This document shows, piece by piece, positions 40,264 through 44,865 of a stretch of 44,865 nucleotides of DNA. Location of the stretch: assembly GCA_035652095.1 (NCBI GenBank), contig DASREM010000051.1, forward strand, positions 1 to 44,865. Direction: 5' to 3'. This DNA is from DASREM01 sp035652095 (GTDB lineage: Bacteria > Acidobacteriota > Terriglobia > Terriglobales > Acidobacteriaceae). The notes beneath the pieces were generated by a model. The model was not told where the DNA came from and searched no databases. It saw nothing but the letters and a program-made list of their open reading frames with translations. Within the stretch, counting starts at the first letter, position 1. Each line of letters begins with the position of its first letter. The translations under genes were made by a program, and so were the position numbers.

Positions 40264-40419
40264 ATGCTTTGGACGCTCTTCGTGATTCTGTTGATTGCGT
40301 GGTTCCTGGGATTGGTGGGAACTTACCAGATCGGCGCGTTCGTGTGGCTGCTGCTGGTGGCCGCTCTCGTTGTGTTAGTCCTGCAATTGGTCTCTGGACG
40401 TCGCGGTCCGGTGGTTTGA
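40264..40419 (+). CDS. 51-aa membrane peptide, lmo0937/DUF5670-like
   Basis: Two short hydrophobic helices (LWTLFVILLIAWFLGLVG and FVWLLLVAALVVLVLQLVSG) joined by a TYQIGAF turn, ending in GRR. This is the pattern of the lmo0937 family of tiny membrane proteins. ATG 40264 has a strong GGAGGT site nine bases upstream; the longer frame from 40084 lacks support. Function unknown; related peptides are often stress-induced. Confidence 0.78.
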   Translation: MLWTLFVILLIAWFLGLVGTYQIGAFVWLLLVAALVVLVLQLVSGRRGPVV

Positions 40420-40446
40420 GATCGGCTTCGAGTTGCTAACGGGTCG

Positions 40447-40490
40447 CAAAAGCAAATGGACTCAGGCTGCCAACCAGCATGCCTGGGTCC
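40447..40490 (-). terminator. Intrinsic terminator, possibly shared by convergent genes
   Basis: On the minus strand GGACCCAGGC (40490-40481) pairs with GCCTGAGTCC (40467-40458) with one G.T pair, followed by ATTTGCTTTTGC. It lies 11 bases after the stop of the minus-strand small membrane gene. Confidence 0.6.
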
Positions 40491-40500
40491 AGGTTCTCTG

Positions 40501-40914
40501 CTACTTCTTTCCCAGAAGTTGAAACGCCAGCTGGAACATCTGCACGACAGATACCCCAATCACCACGTAAATCGCGATCTCGAGGCGCCGTCCCCAGCTT
40601 CGCATTCCTTCCAATAATCCGATCACCTCGGAGTTCGCGTGGGACAACGTGTCGGTCAGGCGCTCCAGTTGCTCGGTCGAATTCTGCATTCGCTCCAGCA
40701 CCCGTGACGTCGCCAGCAGCGCGGCTGCGGTCTGCTCGCTATTGCGGATGTCCAACTCCGTTTTACATGCTGTCCACCACGGGCTGCCGGGAGGATTGTC
40801 ATACATGCGCTGCCGGATCTCTTCATAGGAGCGGTTCCGCAGCAACTGCACCAGGGCATGGACCTTGTCATGCGAGCCGCCGTTGGCGCGTCCGTGCTCG
40901 GTTGTGGATAGCAT
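40501..40914 (-). CDS. Hypothetical protein with coiled coil and C-terminal membrane helix
   Basis: 137 aa from ATG 40914 (GTG 40920 is an alternative; neither has a clear ribosome site). Residues about 55-100 are helical with heptad-like leucines (LLATSRVLERMQNSTEQLERL, LSHANSEVIGLLEGM). A single transmembrane helix spans about 110-132 (IAIYVVIGVSVVQMFQLAF). A basic GKK ends the chain. Topology suggests a tail-anchored cytoplasmic protein. Family not recognised. Confidence 0.6.
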   Translation of the reverse strand: MLSTTEHGRANGGSHDKVHALVQLLRNRSYEEIRQRMYDNPPGSPWWTACKTELDIRNSEQTAAALLATSRVLERMQNSTEQLERLTDTLSHANSEVIGLLEGMRSWGRRLEIAIYVVIGVSVVQMFQLAFQLLGKK

Positions 40915-41059
40915 CACCACTAGCGTATCTCAACCTGTATTCAGCCAATCAGGTGCCGGAAGTCCAATTCCGGATAGGACTAAAAGACCGCCTTCCCGCG
41001 GTTACCCTCAATCGCCACTCCGGTTTTGCGCATCTCATAGCGGCATAAAAGGAGAGCTC

Positions 41060-41626
41060 ATGCAGACCCTTGTCGGCATCTTCCCTGGCGAAAATCAAGC
41101 GGGACAGGCAATCCAGGATCTTCTCAGCTCCGGCTTTTCCCCAAAATCGGTAGGGTTCCTGACTGGCGAGAACTCGCAAGCCAAGCTTGCGGAAATGCCC
41201 ACCACCGATACCGAGCGCGATGGCATGGGCAAAAGCATGGGCGCGTTTCTCGGGGCGGTGGTTGGCGCGAGCGGCGGCTTAGGTCTCGGAAGTGCGTTGG
41301 CCAGCTTTGTGATTCCTGGAGTTGGGCCTATCCTGGCCGCCGGTATTGGGGCTGCCGCTGTTCTTGGATTGGGCGGCGCTGCCGCCGGCGCTCATCTCGG
41401 AGAAGAGAGCGAGCACGCTCTGGATCTTGGAATTCCTCGCGACGACGTTTTCTTCTATCGCGATCTGTTGAAGCGCGGCCGTAGTTTGGTGGTGGTGAAC
41501 CTCAATTCACAAGACGAGGCGGAAACTGCCGAAGAGATCTTTCGTCGCGCCGGGGCAGAAGAGACCGACGCGGCGCTTCAGCAATGGCGAGCCGACAACC
41601 CGACGCAATTCCGGCAGGCATCTTGA
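41060..41626 (+). CDS. Glycine-zipper membrane protein, general-stress/YflT-like N-terminus
   Basis: 188 aa. The N-terminus (MQTLVGIFPGENQAGQAIQ DLL) matches the heat-induced YflT/general stress protein 17M fold. The middle (about 55-115) is a Gly/Ala-rich glycine-zipper hydrophobic region (GAFLGAVVGASGGLGLGSAL, GIGAAAVLGLGGAAAGAHLG). The C-terminal segment repeats the first fold (SLVVVNLNSQDEAETAEEIF). ATG 41060 has AAAGGAG eight bases upstream; the longer frame from 40865 is rejected. A membrane-inserting stress protein is the best guess. Confidence 0.75.
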   Translation: MQTLVGIFPGENQAGQAIQDLLSSGFSPKSVGFLTGENSQAKLAEMPTTDTERDGMGKSMGAFLGAVVGASGGLGLGSALASFVIPGVGPILAAGIGAAAVLGLGGAAAGAHLGEESEHALDLGIPRDDVFFYRDLLKRGRSLVVVNLNSQDEAETAEEIFRRAGAEETDAALQQWRADNPTQFRQAS

Positions 41627-41642
41627 ACAACTCCAGCCACGG

Positions 41643-41831
41643 TTAACTTGCCACTGCCATATGCTGAGGGTCGCTCAGCGAAATCAGCCTTCCGGGAGGA
41701 TAGTCCTCCTGCGATAGCGGCGTTTCAGGATCGGTGCGTATCACCAGCACTTCCCCGCTTACTACCCCGCGCACCGTAAGGCTTTGACTCTCAACGGCGA
41801 CCACACGGTATTTTTCATCGAAGATAGCCAT
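41643..41831 (-). CDS. Small hypothetical protein (62 aa)
   Basis: Beta-rich short protein (YRVVAVESQSLTVRGVVSG EVLVIRTD) resembling a stand-alone SH3/OB-like barrel; soluble. The start ATG 41831 lacks a clear Shine-Dalgarno. Coding character and regular strand pattern support it moderately. Not recognised. Confidence 0.5.
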   Translation of the reverse strand: MAIFDEKYRVVAVESQSLTVRGVVSGEVLVIRTDPETPLSQEDYPPGRLISLSDPQHMAVAS

Positions 41832-41905
41832 TGGAGGTTGGATGCCGGTTCTCGGGCTACGGGTTCACTGGCATCATAGACCTGCCACTCTGGTTTCGCG
41901 GAGAA

Positions 41906-43312
41906 TCACGGCAGGTCCAGTCTTCCCTTCTCGGGGACATTCGTCTCGTATCGCAGTCCCTGCCATAAGTAGATGACTCTGAGCCGCTTGGGCTGGCCTT
42001 CGGCTGGATCACCGCCCATCGACTCATTCGTCACCTGCATGTTCAACTCGTCTCCACGCAGTTGGGCGGCCACGCGCCCAGTCACATCGGCGTTCCGCTC
42101 TCCCGATCCATATATCGCACGCAGGATTTGCAGCGATCCGCCCTCTCCTCGAATCCCTGGCCACCAGGACGTCGCTCCCGGCAAATCGAGATAATCCTTT
42201 TCATTTACCGTGGTTCTTCCCTGCTCTCCGTTGTAGATGTAGGACACGATCAGAGTCTTCGGGCGTTCCTCCGCCGGGTCGCCCCCCATGGTCTCGTTCG
42301 TCACACGTATCCGTAGACGGTCGCCCTGTACTTGCGAATTCAGCAGGTCCGTAACATCACGAAACCGGTAATCGGCCCCGTACTGCGCTCGCATGATCTG
42401 CAACCCTGGCGAATAGTAAGGATGCCGGGCAGGCAGGTTTAACGTATCTTTTTCATTTACGATGACGCGCGCGGTCCGGCCGTCATAGACGTACCATGCC
42501 ACCAGCGTTTTAACTTTTTCCTCTGCCGGATCGCGTCCCATGGTCTCGTTGGTAACGCGTACGCTGAGCTTGTCGTTGCTGATTTGTGAATTCAGGCGCT
42601 GGGTCACGTCCACCCAACGGTCGCCCACCCCGTACTCCGCGCGTAGCAACCGCAGACCGCCAGATCCGCCGTGTGGAACGAAGCCCCCGCCGCCCAGGGT
42701 CAGCATCTGCCCTTCGCGCAGCGTGACCTGTCCGGGACGGCCGCCCGTGGTGTACCACACGGTCAAAGTTTTCGCATGCCCTTCCGCCGGATCGCCTCCC
42801 ATCGTCTGATTGGAGACCCGCAGGTTCAGTTGGTTATTTCGCACCTGCGCGTTCAATGCGTCGGTAACATCGCGAACCCGGTCCCCGACGCCATAGGTCG
42901 CACGCGTGATTTGAAGCGGCCCCCACCGGTCTCGATCCCGGTCTCTGTCCCCCCAACTGCCCGGTCCGGCGACGCTTCCCGCGGTCAAGATTTTCAGGGT
43001 GACCGTATCTCCTTCATGAAAGGTGAAACTCTGCGACTCGCCGCGCCAGCCCTGGGCATCAATGCGAAGGATTTTCTTCTGGTTCGGCGCCGGATCTCCG
43101 CCCAGCGCGTCGTTGTTAACGCGGAAACTCAGGTTGTCTCCACTCACTTTCTCCTGCACGCGCTGGGTCACGTCCCGCCACGAGTTCCCCGCTCCGTACT
43201 GCGCGCGCACAATTTTCCAACGCGCGTCGCCTCCCGGAGTCGGACGATACTGCGCCAGGGCCGCCCCTGCCAGCGCGACCCAGATCACCATTGCCGATTT
43301 AAGAAGCCTCAT
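41906..43312 (-). CDS. Secreted protein with five DUF3395-like (DnaJC11 C-terminal type) repeats
   Basis: 468 aa with a signal peptide (residues 1-20, AMVIWVALAGAALAQ). Five repeats of about 80-95 residues share the pattern A-x-YG-x(5)-DVT-x(2)-L-x(2)-Q-V-x(4)-L-x(2)-RVTNETMGGDPAE-x(3)-KTL-x-V-x-Y-x-Y-x-G, then V-N-E-K-D-x-L-x-LP. This is the pattern of DUF3395, first defined at the C-terminus of eukaryotic DNAJC11. Family assignment is by memory of the motif. ATG 43312 has GGGAGG seven bases upstream. The gene faces away from the PIG-L-like gene. Function unknown; secretion and tandem repeats suggest a binding role. Confidence 0.75.
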   Translation of the reverse strand: MRLLKSAMVIWVALAGAALAQYRPTPGGDARWKIVRAQYGAGNSWRDVTQRVQEKVSGDNLSFRVNNDALGGDPAPNQKKILRIDAQGWRGESQSFTFHEGDTVTLKILTAGSVAGPGSWGDRDRDRDRWGPLQITRATYGVGDRVRDVTDALNAQVRNNQLNLRVSNQTMGGDPAEGHAKTLTVWYTTGGRPGQVTLREGQMLTLGGGGFVPHGGSGGLRLLRAEYGVGDRWVDVTQRLNSQISNDKLSVRVTNETMGRDPAEEKVKTLVAWYVYDGRTARVIVNEKDTLNLPARHPYYSPGLQIMRAQYGADYRFRDVTDLLNSQVQGDRLRIRVTNETMGGDPAEERPKTLIVSYIYNGEQGRTTVNEKDYLDLPGATSWWPGIRGEGGSLQILRAIYGSGERNADVTGRVAAQLRGDELNMQVTNESMGGDPAEGQPKRLRVIYLWQGLRYETNVPEKGRLDLP

Positions 43313-43589
43313 AGCCCGCCTCCCTGGCCCATACCCGCCGCCCCGAACTGCTGCACGGCTGAGAACTTTGGATTTGAGGATTGTAAAGAAAAAGAAGCAA
43401 TCCGCTCAGTGACAAATGCACCACCCACCACGGGCACCGTCCCGCAATGCGGAAACGCAACTCACCGCTTCTCGCCGTGACGATCACGAAGACACTGGAC
43501 ACCCGCCCCCTTTGCCGTTAATGTCAGGGAAACTGGCTTGGCGCAGTCCCCGATTGCAGGCGAGGGCCCGTGAGAGGAGCTTCGGCATT

Positions 43590-44429
43590 ATGGAATCCTT
43601 CCAGTTCGAATGCTCCGCTCTATGCGGCTCCGCCCGCGCTGCCCTGGTAATCGCCCATCCCGGCCACGAACTGCGCGTTTACGGCTGGGCTTCGCGCTGC
43701 CGGCCGCGAACTTTCGTGATCACCGATGGCTCGGGCCATGGCGGCATCTCCCGCTTAGATTCCACCAGGAAGATCTTGCGCGGTCTGGGTTGCGAAGCGG
43801 GTGAGGTCTTCGGCCTCTTGACCGATCGGGCAATTTACGATGCCATCCGCGAGCACGATACCTCCCGCTTTCAGTCTCTTGTGACTGTGCTCGCCGCCTC
43901 CTTCGTGGCCCACGACATTGAGGTCGTCACCGGCGATGCAACCGAGTGGTTCAACCCGGCGCATGATATCTGCCGCATGCTGATCAACGCTGCCGTCGAC
44001 GCCGTCTACCTGTTCTCAGGTCGAACCATCGCCAATTATGAGTTTTGCCTTACCGAAGCAGAACACGCCTCCGACCAAAACCACGACGGTCGTTGTTGCC
44101 ACCACCTCTTAGATGATGACCGCCTCGCGCAAAAGTTAAGCGCCGCCCACAATTACCTCGAACTGCGTTACGAAGTCGAACAAGCGCTCTCCTCCTGTGG
44201 CAAAGAGTATTTCCGCCTCGAATGCCTGAAGCGGGTACCGAATCCAGCTCCCATGGCTGTGCCTGTCGCTAAACCTTTCTACGAAATATTTGGAGAGAAG
44301 CGGGTCATCGAAGGAACCTATCATTCCGTGATTCGGTTCGAGGAACACATCGCTCCCCTGCAACGCGACCTTTATGCTTATGTGGAAACGGCCGCATCTC
44401 ATCTTACCGAACGAGCTGCCATCGCCTGA
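43590..44429 (+). CDS. Divergent PIG-L-like deacetylase family protein
   Basis: 279 aa from ATG 43590, with GAGAGGAG about 11 bases upstream; the frame is open from 43416. Residues 19-32 (LVIAHPGHELRVYG) match the PIG-L/LmbE zinc motif position, followed by TFVITDGSGHG, the usual second strand (typically V-x-LTDGxxG). In canonical members the motif is AHPDDE. Here the two Asp are Gly25 and His26, so the proposed catalytic base is missing. Candidate other ligands are in NPAHDICRMLIN. Canonical members deacetylate N-acetylated sugars. It lies nine bases before a glycosyltransferase start, consistent with a polysaccharide or glycoconjugate cluster continuing off the window. Confidence 0.68.
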   Translation: MESFQFECSALCGSARAALVIAHPGHELRVYGWASRCRPRTFVITDGSGHGGISRLDSTRKILRGLGCEAGEVFGLLTDRAIYDAIREHDTSRFQSLVTVLAASFVAHDIEVVTGDATEWFNPAHDICRMLINAAVDAVYLFSGRTIANYEFCLTEAEHASDQNHDGRCCHHLLDDDRLAQKLSAAHNYLELRYEVEQALSSCGKEYFRLECLKRVPNPAPMAVPVAKPFYEIFGEKRVIEGTYHSVIRFEEHIAPLQRDLYAYVETAASHLTERAAIA

Positions 44430-44438
44430 GGTGCGTGT

Positions 44439-44726
44439 CTGCGGATTCTGCTGACCAACGCTTTCGTTGACCGCTACACCGGGACCGAAGTTGTCGTGCG
44501 CGACCTCGCGCTTGAATTTCACCGACGGGGCCATGACGCAACCCTGTACTCGCCACGCCTTGGCCCGGTTGCCCACGAACTCCGTGCTGCGGGAATTCAC
44601 GTCACCAATGACCTCTCTACCGTGCGGCACATTCCTGACATCATTCACGGCCAGCATCACGCGCAGGTCATGAGGGCCCTGCTCCAATTCCCGCGTACCC
44701 CGGCCATCTACTATTGTCACGACGCT
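44439..44726 (+). pseudogene. Glycosyltransferase N-terminal fragment, interrupted
   Basis: Reads LRILLTNAFVDRYTGTEVVV, then RDLALEFHRRGHDATLYSPR and ADIIHGQHH-like IPDIIHGQHHAQVMRAL and PAIYYCHDA. This is the N-terminal Rossmann half of a GT4/GT1-type glycosyltransferase. No ATG, GTG or TTG precedes LRILLTN in frame. A GAGGTG site five bases before CTG 44439 suggests initiation at CTG. The reading frame stays open to TGA 44852, but after YYCHDA (about 44726) it no longer resembles a glycosyltransferase, so I infer an insertion or rearrangement near there. The remainder would lie off the window. Confidence 0.55.
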
Positions 44727-44865
44727 GATCGGTCCCCTTATTCTGTAACACTCCCAGAGTTAGTTTCCGACGGTTTTGAGCCTGGCAAATCGCCCTTGCA
44801 AGCGATTTGGCAGGCGAACTCACTCGGCGTTCGTTCTCCCAGAGATCGGTGAGGACGACTGTCAT
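44727..44865. mobile_element. Unidentified inserted sequence at the right edge, with large hairpin
   Basis: This follows the point where the glycosyltransferase reading is lost. Positions 44780-44793 and 44802-44815 form a 14-bp stem with one mismatch and an eight-base loop. CTCCCAGAG occurs as a direct repeat at 44751-44759 and 44836-44844, and GATCGGT at 44727-44733 and 44844-44850. A minus-strand frame starts at the very edge. It may be the end of an insertion sequence, but the family was not recognised. Confidence 0.35.

Noticed and set aside
40865..41059. N-terminal extension (65 codons) of the glycine-zipper protein
   Set aside because: The extension overlaps the divergent small membrane gene and lacks coding character. 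ATG 41060 has a clear AAAGGAG site and begins the conserved fold.

Overview
The window reads as a chromosome segment from a bacterium of the phylum Acidobacteriota. This is inferred from gene-family style, not from a marker phylogeny. The signs are moderate-to-high GC, many long secreted beta-propeller and Ig-like repeat proteins, a CadC-type winged-helix/TPR regulator, a Ser/Thr kinase with a WD40/TolB-like sensor, a DUF4382/DUF5666 lipoprotein and a DUF7948 (SBBP-associated) fragment. Both edges look mobile: the left edge cuts an IS110-family transposase after 17 codons, and at the right edge a glycosyltransferase gene stops resembling its family at about 44726.

Layout. 1-53: IS110 transposase start (minus). 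257-4548 (plus): rpe, a BamD-like lipoprotein with a long disordered tail, and a receiver-domain protein with a ~500-residue acidic tail. 4682-16288 (minus): a run of exported proteins: PQQ-like propeller, HAF-repeat protein, di-haem cytochrome c peroxidase, two paralogous 14-repeat Kelch proteins, and a truncated DUF7948 protein. 16576-19308 (plus): winged-helix/TPR membrane regulator. 19316-20434 (minus): FG-GAP protein. 20435-22300: a poorly coding stretch, one orphan membrane ORF and a small PKD-like secreted protein. 22307-26418 (plus): DUF4382 lipoprotein and an exported TPR-CHAT protease anchored by a C-terminal helix. 26359-28895 (minus): ECF sigma factor, anti-sigma factor and an IPT/TIG secreted protein. 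29463-29539 (minus): tRNA-Met. 29676-33380 (minus): a 1234-residue protein of 6+5 alternating Ig-like modules, six of them with a vicinal Cys pair. 33672-34174 (minus): NIPSNAP protein and a coupled small ORF. 34404-36512 (plus): EF-G-like GTPase with altered G motifs. 36862-40419 (plus): small hypothetical, Ser/Thr kinase, 51-aa membrane peptide. 40501-43312: small membrane/stress proteins and a secreted protein with five DUF3395-like repeats. 43590-end (plus): divergent PIG-L-like protein and interrupted glycosyltransferase.

Functionally the window combines housekeeping genes (rpe, bamD, EF-G-like, tRNA) with a large cell-envelope/secretome share and three signalling units (winged-helix/TPR; ECF sigma/anti-sigma next to CHAT and IPT genes; Ser/Thr kinase). 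The most system-like unit is 23825-28911. There an exported CHAT protease, a TIG-domain secreted protein and a translationally coupled sigma/anti-sigma pair sit together. Two of the starts have a -10 box only 7-8 bases upstream, which suggests leaderless mRNAs. Most domain calls rest on motif recognition from the translated sequence; no database search was run.
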